From positions 147,120 through 191,331 of the forward strand of contig LLKB01000007.1 of assembly GCA_001414325.1 (NCBI GenBank): a DNA stretch of 44,212 bases. Reading direction: 5' to 3'. Below, piece by piece: positions 14,981 to 23,996 of the stretch (within the stretch, counting starts at the first letter, position 1; every line of letters begins with the position of its first letter). The translations under genes and the position numbers were made by a program. A model generated the notes under the pieces. It made no database searches and was not told the origin of the DNA. It worked only from the letters and a program-made list of their open reading frames with translations. The stretch is from Butyribacter intestini (GTDB taxonomy: Bacteria; Bacillota; Clostridia; Lachnospirales; Lachnospiraceae).

Positions 14981-17380
14981 ATGAGACAATATGAATTGAC
15001 GATAAGAATCGCACAGATTCATCATTTGATAGAGGTGCGTAAATATAAAAAAGCACTTGCGGTTGTAAAGACGCTTGATATGCGTCAGGTAAAAGGTATA
15101 AGTGATCTCAGTGCTATTGCTGAGGTTTATACAAAAACAGAACAATTTGATGCTGCAAAAAATACTTATTTAAGAATATATAAGAAAAGCCGCACAAGAC
15201 GAGTTTTATACAGACTTATTTATCTTGCCATAAGAACAAATGCGTTAGATGAAGCGGAGGGATATTATCAGGAATTTGTGGCAATGAGTTCGAGCCAGCG
15301 AGATTCACTTATTTTACGGTATCGTATAGATAAAGCTTCAGGGGCATCAGTCGGACAGCTTATCGGTATTCTTGAATCATTAAAAGAAGAGGAGTATATA
15401 GAAGAATGGGCATACGAACTTGCAAAACTTTATTTTAAAGCAGGAAGATTTGAAGAGTGCAGAAGTGAGTGCGAGGATATAAAACTCTGGTTTGGCAAAG
15501 GTGAGATAGTGGAAAGGGCAAAACGACTTATTGCCAGTATAGATGATGATGAACAGATTGCTTATGTTGACGATAGAGATTATACAATAGAAAAAGAAGT
15601 GCCAAACCCTGAGGATACCGGCTCGCTTCCGGACCTTAGTGAATATGTGGAATCTGAAAGTGTGATACAAAGGCGTGAAAATTCAATCGGAAATAAGGTT
15701 AAAAAGGCATTAAAAACAACCTTTGAGGATGATGAGGATAAATTTGATGATACATTTGCCGATTATTATGAGGATGAGGACGAAAGTTCAAAGTACGGCA
15801 GAGACGAGGCTGTAGATGAATTGCTAAATATGGGTGGGGATAATAATTCAGAGAAAAGCTCCGGGGATAAAATGGAAAGCCTTACAAAAGAAGAATATGA
15901 TGCTTTGCTAAATTCAGAAATATCAGAACAGTCTTATAATGATGAGCAGTCTGAGTATGAAAATGAATTATATGATTATGGAGAAGATGAGGAAGAAGAG
16001 TTCGATGGTGCACAGATGGCAAGAAAAGCCATAGATGGTCTTCAGAAATTGTCGGGGCGTTGGAAACATCAGGCTGCAAAAGAGCAACATACGAGTGAGC
16101 AGTCTGAGTATGAAGAAGATTCTGTAGATGACAATAAAAAGCAGCCGCATAAAAAAAACAGAAATCAGCAGATGGAAAAGAAACAGGCATATGCGGAGGA
16201 AAAGGCTCAGTACGAGCATCATTCACAGTCGGGCACGGGCATTACACAGGATCTTTCAAAGGAAATATCTGCCATATACGAGGCAGAGCGCAGGGAACAG
16301 TTGAAAGTTCATTCTGTTGTGATGGAAGATGACTTTGATAATGGAAATCATGATTTGATTCAGCAAAATACAGAAAATGGTGAAGCTGCATCGTCAGAAA
16401 TTCCGGAAGATATTCAAGAGTCAGAAGAAAATGCCGTTATTTCAAGACAGGATGCGATGACTCCAGCCGATTTGGAAGAAATAAAAAACGATATAAAGGA
16501 TATAACAGGCAATATTTTTGGAGAGAAAAAGAAAAGACGCATTATTGATTCGGTTGCTGATGACTGGGGACATACGAAACCTATAAATGAGGCTGTAAGC
16601 AAAGTGCGTGAGACGGAAATGCAGCAGGAAAATGATAGTCTGTCAGATGAAAGTGTTAAAAAGAATGTAGAATATAGCGAAAAATCCGATACAAGATTTG
16701 TGTTAGACAACGGAGCAGAGCCGGAAATAAACATTAATGGAAAATCAGAGTATATTCAAAAGAATGATGAAAATAAATCAGAGGTGCAGCCTGGTGCTAA
16801 TAATGAAGTAAAGTCTGAAACAGAGATAAAATTAGAAAAAGCAGCTAAATTATTTGGAATAAATACAAGTGAACTAAAGAAGGAGGAGACAAACATGGAT
16901 GATTATTCAACACCGGAAGATGAATTACCTACAACTAGGGCATTACATAAGACATTTAAGGATGTGCTGACACTTATAAACGGAGAGAAAGATCCATCAC
17001 ATTTTGTTTTGATTGGAGAGGACACAGATAAGATAATAGCAGTTTCTAAAAAAATCGTAAAGGTGCTTAAGGCAAATGGTTTTTTGAGCAAAGGAAGAAT
17101 AGGCTGTATTCAGGCTAAGCAGTTAAATCAAATGGATTTTGATGCCTGTCGGGATCAGCTTAAAGGAAGCTGCCTGCTTGTAGATGGTGCTGCAGATCTT
17201 TATTTTCCTACTATCACAAAGATTTTTGAGCTTATGGATGAATTTTATGGAGATTTTATTGTAATACTTGCAGATGAGGGAAATACACTTGACCAGATGT
17301 TCAGGTTTGCACCTGCACTTGCAAAAAAATTCAAATATGTAATAGATATAAACAGATATACGGCAGAAGATTTGGATTAA
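14981..17380 (+). CDS. Large TPR-acidic linker-AAA-lid-like protein
   Basis: 799 residues. The N-terminal ~190 are helical TPR-like repeats (YKKALAVVKTLDMRQ, FDAAKNTYLRIYKKS, LDEAEGYYQEF). The next ~440 are low-complexity and highly acidic (Asp/Glu/Ser/Gln), likely disordered. The last ~160 (from 639) form a compact domain (HFVLIGEDTDKIIAVSKKIV ... GSCLLVDGAADLY ... FIVILADEG). It resembles an AAA+ fold but lacks a clear Walker A. Its function is not known. An in-frame AGGAGG plus ATG lies at 16881-16897, precisely at the start of the C-terminal domain, suggesting that the domain may also be made alone. It is coupled to the nitrilase upstream. Confidence 0.7.
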   Translation: MRQYELTIRIAQIHHLIEVRKYKKALAVVKTLDMRQVKGISDLSAIAEVYTKTEQFDAAKNTYLRIYKKSRTRRVLYRLIYLAIRTNALDEAEGYYQEFVAMSSSQRDSLILRYRIDKASGASVGQLIGILESLKEEEYIEEWAYELAKLYFKAGRFEECRSECEDIKLWFGKGEIVERAKRLIASIDDDEQIAYVDDRDYTIEKEVPNPEDTGSLPDLSEYVESESVIQRRENSIGNKVKKALKTTFEDDEDKFDDTFADYYEDEDESSKYGRDEAVDELLNMGGDNNSEKSSGDKMESLTKEEYDALLNSEISEQSYNDEQSEYENELYDYGEDEEEEFDGAQMARKAIDGLQKLSGRWKHQAAKEQHTSEQSEYEEDSVDDNKKQPHKKNRNQQMEKKQAYAEEKAQYEHHSQSGTGITQDLSKEISAIYEAERREQLKVHSVVMEDDFDNGNHDLIQQNTENGEAASSEIPEDIQESEENAVISRQDAMTPADLEEIKNDIKDITGNIFGEKKKRRIIDSVADDWGHTKPINEAVSKVRETEMQQENDSLSDESVKKNVEYSEKSDTRFVLDNGAEPEININGKSEYIQKNDENKSEVQPGANNEVKSETEIKLEKAAKLFGINTSELKKEETNMDDYSTPEDELPTTRALHKTFKDVLTLINGEKDPSHFVLIGEDTDKIIAVSKKIVKVLKANGFLSKGRIGCIQAKQLNQMDFDACRDQLKGSCLLVDGAADLYFPTITKIFELMDEFYGDFIVILADEGNTLDQMFRFAPALAKKFKYVIDINRYTAEDLD
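16881..16897 (+). promoter_or_regulatory. Internal ribosome binding site and ATG within the TPR gene
   Basis: AGGAGGAGAC is followed four bases later by ATG (16895-16897) in frame with the long gene. Translation from here would give a 161-residue protein that is exactly the folded C-terminal domain. Confidence 0.5.
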
Positions 17381-17404
17381 GTCAGAAAAGGAGGCGGGGA
17401 TTGT

Positions 17405-19060
17405 ATGCCGCTTGGTTCAGAGAAAGTAGTAAATGTCATAGGACATATAAATCCGGACACGGATTCTATTTGTTCAGCCATCGCTTATGCGAGACTTAAG
17501 AGAGAGGTGACAGGTGAAAACTATGTTGCTAAGAGAGCAGGTCAGATAAATGCAGAGACAAGATTTGTACTTAAGCGATTTGGAATACTTCCACCTGATT
17601 ATATGAATGATGTAAGACCTCAGGTTATCGACATTGATGTGGGACGCGTAAAAGGTGTCGGTGAAGACATTTCATTAAAAAAAGCGTGGGAACTTATGAG
17701 GGAAGATGCACTTCAGACACTTCCGATAGTAGATGAAAACGAGTTTTTAAAGGGACTTATCACAATCGAGGATATAGCAAAATCATACATGGATGTTTAC
17801 GACAGCCGTATTATTGCAAATGCGGGAACTCCATTTAGGAATATTGTTGAGACACTTGGTGGAGAGATGATATCAGGAGAGCCTGATGAAACGATAAAAT
17901 CAGGCAAATGTCTTATCGCAGCAGCAAATCCGGATCTTATGGAAAGCTATATTGAAAAAGGAGATATAGTGATTTTGGGAAACAGGTATGAATCGCAGCT
18001 CTGTGCCATTGAGATGGGTGCAAAATGTATAATAGTTTGCGATGGTGCTCCGGTATCGTTTACAATAACAAAACTTGCACAGGACAAGGGCTGTTTTATA
18101 ATTAAGACACCATATGATACATTTACGGCATCAAGACTTATTAATCAGAGCATACCGATAAGGTTTTTTATGAAAAGTGAAAATCTTATAACCTTTGGAC
18201 TTGGTGAATTTCTTGATGATATACGAGATGTTATGGCAAAAAAAAGATACAGGGATTTTCCAATACTTGATTGGAATGGCAGATACTTTGGGATGATTTC
18301 CAGACGAAGACTTCTTGGTGCGAGAAAGAAAAAGCTTATTCTTGTGGATCACAATGAGCCGTCACAGGCAGTAGATGGTATAGAAGATGCTGAACTTTTA
18401 GAGATAATAGACCATCATCGAATAGGAAGTATCGAAACAATGGGTCCGGTATTCTTCAGAAATCAGCCGCTTGGATGTACAGCTACCATTATATATCAGA
18501 TGTACAAAGAAAATAAGGTGGATGTGACACCTGAAATTGCGGGACTTCTATGTTCAGCGATATTGTCAGATACGCTTGTCTACAGGTCACCTACCTGCAC
18601 TGAGACAGACAAGGCGGCAGCAGAAGAACTTGCAGCTATAGCAGGAATAAAAACACAAGATTATGCTATGGAAATGTTTGCGGCAGGAAGTGATTTGTCA
18701 TCAAAATCTCCGGAAGAGATATTTTATCAGGATTTCAAAAAATTTGTTGTGGGAGAGCAGACATTTGGCGTAGGTCAGATAACAGCGATGACTGGCAGGG
18801 AACTCACAGCAATAAAAGAAAAACTTATACCATATATGCAAAAAGCAATGGCAGCTCATGAAGTATCAATGCTGTTTTTTATGCTTACTGATATATTACA
18901 GGCAAGTACAGAACTTTTATATTATGGAAGTGGTGCGAGAGAACTTGCACTTGAGGCATTTCATTTGCCGAAAGATACAGAAACGATAATTCTTAAAAAT
19001 ACGGTATCCAGAAAGAAGCAGATAATACCGGCGATGATGATGGCATTGCAGGAAGAGTAA
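17405..19060 (+). CDS. ppaC: Manganese-dependent family II inorganic pyrophosphatase with CBS and DRTGG domains
   Basis: 551 residues. It hydrolyses pyrophosphate to phosphate in the cytoplasm. The DHH-type catalytic core is split: GHINPDTDSICSAIAY at the N-terminus, then VDHNE and IIDHHRIG after residue ~310, and a DHHA2 domain to the end. Inserted between are a CBS domain (~74-128), a DRTGG-like domain (~130-245) and a second CBS (~250-305). This is the long, nucleotide-regulated form found in clostridia, where adenine nucleotides or diadenosine polyphosphates adjust activity. The ribosome site is AAGGAGG. It is third in the operon, 24 bases after the TPR gene, and ends before a strong hairpin. 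Confidence 0.93.
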   Translation: MPLGSEKVVNVIGHINPDTDSICSAIAYARLKREVTGENYVAKRAGQINAETRFVLKRFGILPPDYMNDVRPQVIDIDVGRVKGVGEDISLKKAWELMREDALQTLPIVDENEFLKGLITIEDIAKSYMDVYDSRIIANAGTPFRNIVETLGGEMISGEPDETIKSGKCLIAAANPDLMESYIEKGDIVILGNRYESQLCAIEMGAKCIIVCDGAPVSFTITKLAQDKGCFIIKTPYDTFTASRLINQSIPIRFFMKSENLITFGLGEFLDDIRDVMAKKRYRDFPILDWNGRYFGMISRRRLLGARKKKLILVDHNEPSQAVDGIEDAELLEIIDHHRIGSIETMGPVFFRNQPLGCTATIIYQMYKENKVDVTPEIAGLLCSAILSDTLVYRSPTCTETDKAAAEELAAIAGIKTQDYAMEMFAAGSDLSSKSPEEIFYQDFKKFVVGEQTFGVGQITAMTGRELTAIKEKLIPYMQKAMAAHEVSMLFFMLTDILQASTELLYYGSGARELALEAFHLPKDTETIILKNTVSRKKQIIPAMMMALQEE

Positions 19061-19143
19061 TAAAAAAGACAAATAGAAAGAGACAAGTCTATTGACATGA
19101 AAGTTGATTTTCAAGGATTGATATAAAGCAACAAAAACCATAT

Positions 19144-19191
19144 AAAAAATACCCCCATAAACTTATATTTTGATGTAAGCTTATGGGGGTA
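19144..19191 (-). terminator. Strong terminator between convergent ppaC and the substrate-binding protein gene
   Basis: TACCCCCATAA... and ...TTATGGGGGTA form a long stem at 19150-19191. On the minus strand it is followed by a T-run (19144-19149), so it ends the minus-strand gene. It probably also stops ppaC transcripts, though less efficiently. Confidence 0.8.
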
Positions 19192-19225
19192 AATTGTTTT
19201 ATAAAACACATTTTAGGAAGTGTGA

Positions 19226-20221
19226 CTATTTGGCATCATTCATTTCTGTATATCCATCCGGAATCTTAATTCCTAAAGTGTCGCAGTTTTCTTTGTTGTA
19301 AAGTTTTGTCGGATTTTTGTCTGTCTCGATAGCCATTTTTCCGGGATCAGCACCCTCTTTAAGAATTTTATAAGCCATCTCACCTGTCTGGTAACCAAGG
19401 TTGTAGTAACTGATGGAAAGAGCAGTGACTCCGGCTTCACAAATTCCTTTTTCTCCTGCAAATACAGGAATACCGGCAGGAATAACAACATTTTTAACAG
19501 TTTCAATACCAGAAGCCATAGTGTTGTCTGTTGGAATGTAGATAGCATCAACTTCGGAACAGGCTGTCTGAGTAACAGACTGTATCTCGTTTGAGTCAGA
19601 TGCAGTATATTCTTTATATTCGATTTTATCTTTCTTAAGTTCTTCTTCCATAAGTTTGGCCTGATATGCTGAGTTTGGTTCAGATGAACAGAAAAGAATA
19701 CCAACTTTTTTGACATCAGGTTTGATTTCAAGAATCATGTCCTCCTGCTTGTCGATAGGAGCAAGGTCTGCAGTTCCGGTAACATTTGTGCCGGATGTAC
19801 CTTTCCAGTCTTTGATGTTAAGTGCAGTACCGTAATCAGTAACAGAAGTGCCCACGATTGGAATTTCATTTGTTGCTGAAACAGCAGCCTGTAAAGCACC
19901 TGTTGCGTTTGCCATGATAAGATCTACTCCGTTTGTGACGAAACCGTTGCAAATTGTAGAGCAGTTAGTTGACTCGCCCTGTGCGTTCTGTTCGTCAAAT
20001 TCAACATTGTCTTTTCCAAGCTTGTCCGTAAGTGCTTTTTTAAAGCCCTTAGTTGCGGCATCAAGAGCATTATGCTCCACAAGCTGACAGATGCCGATTT
20101 TGTATGTTTTTTTGCCTGAACTGTCAGAACCTGATTTGCCATTTGAACTTCCGCAGGCTGTAAGACTTGCTGCCAGTGCGGTAACAGTAAGTAAAGATAC
20201 TATTTTTTTAGATAATTTCAT
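19226..20221 (-). CDS. ABC transporter substrate-binding lipoprotein (TrpX-like)
   Basis: 331 residues from the ATG at 20221, preceded by AAAGGAGG; the frame opens at 20281 but without a site. Lipobox LAASLTAC with Cys23. The mature protein (YKIGICQLVEHNALDAATKG ... NATGALQAAVSATNEIPIVG ... VGILFCSSEPNS) matches the PF04392-type substrate-binding family linked to aromatic amino acid uptake in Firmicutes. It would present a ligand to a membrane permease. Permease and ATPase genes normally follow, but a strong terminator closes the unit here, so it is an orphan. Ligand assignment is by family only. Confidence 0.87.
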   Translation of the reverse strand: MKLSKKIVSLLTVTALAASLTACGSSNGKSGSDSSGKKTYKIGICQLVEHNALDAATKGFKKALTDKLGKDNVEFDEQNAQGESTNCSTICNGFVTNGVDLIMANATGALQAAVSATNEIPIVGTSVTDYGTALNIKDWKGTSGTNVTGTADLAPIDKQEDMILEIKPDVKKVGILFCSSEPNSAYQAKLMEEELKKDKIEYKEYTASDSNEIQSVTQTACSEVDAIYIPTDNTMASGIETVKNVVIPAGIPVFAGEKGICEAGVTALSISYYNLGYQTGEMAYKILKEGADPGKMAIETDKNPTKLYNKENCDTLGIKIPDGYTEMNDAK

Positions 20222-20251
20222 AATGTCCTCCTTTTTGATTGCAATGGAAAT

Positions 20252-20281
20252 ATTATAAGGCAAGAGGGGGTGCAAAGTCAA
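20252..20281 (-). promoter_or_regulatory. Promoter of the substrate-binding protein gene
   Basis: On the minus strand TTGACT (20276-20281), 18 bases, TATAAT (20252-20257), 31 bases upstream of the start codon. Nothing else is evident in the divergent gap to 20511. Confidence 0.65.
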
Positions 20282-20510
20282 ATTGATGGGAAATTATGCA
20301 ACAAAGGCTGCTAAAGTAACTTTATGAAAAACACATAAACCGATAAATGGTGTATTTTTGGGGAATATTTGGGGTAATATTTTATAAAAAATTATGGTAT
20401 AAAAGTGTAAAATGACTGCATTAAGAACTGAAAGTGATAGATGCACATTAAATATCGGTTTGCCAATATAGACAAAACTAACGAATTATATTTTGAGAAT
20501 GGAGCTTGAT

Positions 20511-23500
20511 ATGTCTAATAAAAAGATAAAAAATCCTTTGTGGGACAATGAACTTAATATAGAAAAAAGACTTGATTTTTTAATTAACAGCCTTACTTTA
20601 GATGAGAAGATAAGCTGTATGAGCAATGCTAATCCTGATATTGACAGACTTGGTATCAGGGCTTTCAATATAGGCGGCGAGGGAGCACACGGAGTGCAGG
20701 CGAGACACGACCAGGGATGGGATTTGCGTGAGCCTGATTTTACAACAATTTTTCCTAATCCCATAGGAATGAGTAGGTCGTGGGACGAGGATATGCTTAA
20801 AAAGTCGGGCGAAGTAGTGGGAATTGAAACAAGAGGTCTTTTTGCTGCAGGAAAGAGCGGAAGTCTTTCGGTGTGGGCACCTACGGTTGATATGGAGCGT
20901 GATCCGAGGTGGGGAAGAAATGAGGAGGCATATGGAGAAGACCCTTATCTGACAGGGAGTCTTGCAGGTGCATATGTTGAGGGAATGCAGGGAGATGACG
21001 ATTTCTATCTGAGATGTGCTGCGACTTTAAAACATTTTTATGCTAATAATGTTGAGGAGGACAGGACATTTACTTCATCGTCAATAGATCCAAGAAATAA
21101 ACACGAATATTATCATGAGCCTTTCAGAAGAATTATAAAAGAGCATGGTGCGGAAGCTATGATGACGGCATATAACGAGATAAACGGTGTACCATGTATG
21201 GTTATGCGTGATATTAAGGATTATGCAAAAGACAGGTGGGGACTTCATCATGTGGTGACGGATGGTGGTGATGTGCTTCAGACGGTAAACCAGCATGAGT
21301 ATTTTGGCACGGATGCACAGACTGTGGCAGCAGGAATTAAAGCAGGTGTTGACAGTTTTTCTGATAATAGAGAAAAGATGGAGGATGCAGTAAGAGAAGC
21401 ATATGCCCTCGGTCTGATTGAAATGAAAGATATAGACGAGGCGGTCAGAAATCGTTTTGGCACAATGATAAGGCTTGGACTCTTTGATGCCTACGGTGAC
21501 AATCCATATTCGCAGATTACTATTGAAGATGTCAGTACAAAGAAAAATCAGGAAACTGCACTGAAGATGGGACAGGAGTCGGTTGTACTTCTTGAAAATA
21601 AAAATGGTCTGCTGCCTATTGATAAAAGAGATGCGATTGGAAATATAGGTGTAATCGGACCTCTTGCAGATGTGTGGCAGCTTGACTGGTATTCCGGACT
21701 TCCACCATATTATGTGACGGGACTTGATGGAATAAAAAAATATACGGACACTTCTTTTGAAAAAGGATTGTGCAGATTTAAGATAAAGGCAGACGGAAAA
21801 TATCTCGGACTGGACAAAGAGGACAGACTTGTCATTGTAGATGAAAAAAATGCTGAAATATTTGAAGTTGAACAATGGGATAAAAAGCAGTTTACCCTGA
21901 AAAGCTGTTCAAAAGGAAAATTTTTGTCGGTGAGGGATGATATTAATGGCGGTGAAAGTGGAGATATATGTGCCTGTAAAGAGAGAGCGTTTGGCTGGTT
22001 CGTAAAAGAAGCTTTTAAAATATCAGAATCTGATGGAGAACTTTCAAAAAAAGAAGCGGAGGAGACAAAGGTTTCACAAAATGAGAACAGACAGATTATT
22101 TTTAACAGTTCTGTTTCGTGTGGAGTGACAAGCTGGAATGATGAGACATTATATATAGATGAAAATGGAAAACTATGCGTGGAAAGTGCATTACAAAAAA
22201 CAGAAAAATGCGATTATGGTAATAATGATGAAGTAGTTGAAGAAAGTATGTCTCAGAAAATGAGTGCGAACGAGGAAAATAGGAATGAAATTGATAAATC
22301 TGTAAAGATAAGCCATTTTGAATTTGAACTTGTTTCGGATGGTATTGAAAAAGCGGTAAAACTTGCAAAAAAAGTAAAATATCCGATACTTTTCCTCGGA
22401 GGAGATCCAATGATTACCTGTAAAGAGGATGTAGACAGAGAGGATATTGATTTTCCGGCATATCAGCAGGAGCTTCTTGAAGCGGTATATGAAGCCAATC
22501 AAAATGTCATTATAGTGCTTATAAGTAATGTCGCGTTTGATATATCATGGGCAAAAGAGCATATCAAATCAATATTATTATCGGCGTCAGGATGTATGGA
22601 ACTTGGAACAGCTATAGCTGACAATATTTTTGGCAAGGTAAGTCCGGCGGGAAGACTCAGTACGACATGGTATAAGGAACTTGCAAAACTTCCGCCTAAA
22701 GAAGATTACGATATAATAGCTCATCCGAGAACTTATGCTTATTATGACGATGAAGTGCTTTATCCTTTTGGATATGGAAAAACATATTCCGAGGTGAGAT
22801 ACCTTGACATGACGGCAGAAATAAAAGATTACACAAAGATTGCAGTGACCGTTGAAGTCGAAAATACAGGGAAATATGTGACGGATGAGGTTGTACAGAT
22901 TTATGTGACGAAGAAGGGCTCGGCAGTTAAGAGGGCAATAAGAGAATTAAAGGCATTTGAGCGAGTAAAAGAGCTTGCATCTGGAGAGAGAAGAACAGTC
23001 AGGCTTGAAATAAAAATAGGCGACCTCAAATATTATGATGTGGCTGATGAAAGATTTATCCTTGAAGATGGAGAATATGAAATTCAGGCAGGTTCGTCAA
23101 GCCGTGATATTTATTTAAAAAGGGCTGTAAATATAAAAGGGACGGCAAGAAGTTCAAGAGATGCATGGCAGACGATAAAAGCAAACCATTATGATAAATA
23201 TGAGAATATTTATCTGTATGAGGGAATAAACGGATTTGATGCAGTATGCACACTGGATAATAAAACGGATGGTGAAATTTCATATAGAAATGTGTGTGTT
23301 AAGAAAGCCTGTTCGTTTAAGCCGGAGAAATATTCTCTCGAAATACTGGCATCTATAGAGGATGATGGTGTGGTCGAAGCTTTTGCAAATGATGAAAAAA
23401 TCGGATGCTTTGTAAAAGGACAGACAAAAACCACTGATATACACAGCGAAATAGGTACAGCGGCATTCAGGACGGACAAAAAGATGCCGTGGGCAGCATT

Positions 23501-23627
23501 TGGAAGAAAAACGGACTTTAAGAAATATGATATAGAACTCGATGGCAATAAGATTCCTGATGGGGAGTTTGAGTTAAAACTTAAAATGAGAGGATATATA
23601 AGGGTTTGTAGTTTTAAGATGATCTGA
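20511..23627 (+). CDS. GH3 family glycoside hydrolase with internal trefoil-like insertion
   Basis: 1038 residues, start chosen at 20511 by GGAG spacing. Without a signal peptide it should act in the cytoplasm on imported oligosaccharides (beta-glucosidase or beta-xylosidase). The N-terminal barrel carries GIRAFNIGGEGAHGVQ and the nucleophile region HHVVTDGGDV. The second domain begins around residue 345 (ESVVLLENKNGLLPI). It is interrupted at about 420-600 by an insert (FKIKADGKYLGLDKEDRL, GKFLSVRDD) that resembles a fascin/ricin-type beta-trefoil. It resumes with YPILFLGGDP and ends with SPAGRLSTTWY. An FnIII-like domain follows (~765-850), and then a C-terminal CBM6-like region. GH3 catalysis is certain; substrate is not. 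Confidence 0.88.
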   Translation: MSNKKIKNPLWDNELNIEKRLDFLINSLTLDEKISCMSNANPDIDRLGIRAFNIGGEGAHGVQARHDQGWDLREPDFTTIFPNPIGMSRSWDEDMLKKSGEVVGIETRGLFAAGKSGSLSVWAPTVDMERDPRWGRNEEAYGEDPYLTGSLAGAYVEGMQGDDDFYLRCAATLKHFYANNVEEDRTFTSSSIDPRNKHEYYHEPFRRIIKEHGAEAMMTAYNEINGVPCMVMRDIKDYAKDRWGLHHVVTDGGDVLQTVNQHEYFGTDAQTVAAGIKAGVDSFSDNREKMEDAVREAYALGLIEMKDIDEAVRNRFGTMIRLGLFDAYGDNPYSQITIEDVSTKKNQETALKMGQESVVLLENKNGLLPIDKRDAIGNIGVIGPLADVWQLDWYSGLPPYYVTGLDGIKKYTDTSFEKGLCRFKIKADGKYLGLDKEDRLVIVDEKNAEIFEVEQWDKKQFTLKSCSKGKFLSVRDDINGGESGDICACKERAFGWFVKEAFKISESDGELSKKEAEETKVSQNENRQIIFNSSVSCGVTSWNDETLYIDENGKLCVESALQKTEKCDYGNNDEVVEESMSQKMSANEENRNEIDKSVKISHFEFELVSDGIEKAVKLAKKVKYPILFLGGDPMITCKEDVDREDIDFPAYQQELLEAVYEANQNVIIVLISNVAFDISWAKEHIKSILLSASGCMELGTAIADNIFGKVSPAGRLSTTWYKELAKLPPKEDYDIIAHPRTYAYYDDEVLYPFGYGKTYSEVRYLDMTAEIKDYTKIAVTVEVENTGKYVTDEVVQIYVTKKGSAVKRAIRELKAFERVKELASGERRTVRLEIKIGDLKYYDVADERFILEDGEYEIQAGSSSRDIYLKRAVNIKGTARSSRDAWQTIKANHYDKYENIYLYEGINGFDAVCTLDNKTDGEISYRNVCVKKACSFKPEKYSLEILASIEDDGVVEAFANDEKIGCFVKGQTKTTDIHSEIGTAAFRTDKKMPWAAFGRKTDFKKYDIELDGNKIPDGEFELKLKMRGYIRVCSFKMI

Positions 23628-23666
23628 AGTTGTTAGACGCTGATTCGCAGCTTATGTTTACTTCAT

Positions 23667-23701
23667 ATATTTGAAAGGCTATTCCGCCAAATATCTTTTT
23701 A
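23667..23701 (+). terminator. Intrinsic terminator after the GH3 gene
   Basis: ATATTTG pairs with CAAATAT, with a GGC/GCC core, followed by CTTTTT. Confidence 0.65.
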
Positions 23702-23746
23702 TGGTGGAACTGTTACAAATTTTTTAGTTTTTTGTAAAAAAAGATT

Positions 23747-23774
23747 TTTACATTTTGATTTTATATGTTATACT
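23747..23774 (+). promoter_or_regulatory. ppdK promoter
   Basis: TTTACA (23747-23752), 16 bases, TATACT (23769-23774). It leaves a leader of about 215 bases before the ppdK start. The leader contains a TCCTGCC/GGCAGGA hairpin and a CTGAC/GTCAG hairpin followed by TTTTG. Confidence 0.55.
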
Positions 23775-23996
23775 ATGGGTAGCGGCTTCATGCGGAACGG
23801 AAAATGTCGTGTTTATCGAGTGACATGAGTACAGTCCTTGATTTGAGGAGTGTGCCGTTTCCTGCCTGGCAGGAGATACAGATATATCTGACATGGAGTC
23901 AGTTTTGTGCCGGATTTTCATTTTGAAATGATGGCGGTTGCAATGCGATTTATATCGCAGACAATTATTTATTCATATTTAGGAGGTAACTTTACA

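Noticed and set aside
21081-21875. A 264-codon open frame on the minus strand inside the GH3 gene.
   Set aside because: It lies fully antisense to a well-supported enzyme gene, has no ribosome site and reads as low-complexity Phe/Ile/Ser sequence.
23907-23996. A 30-residue N-terminal extension of PPDK.
   Set aside because: The AGGAGG at 23981 and the normal enzyme length support the start at 23997; the upstream part is leader.
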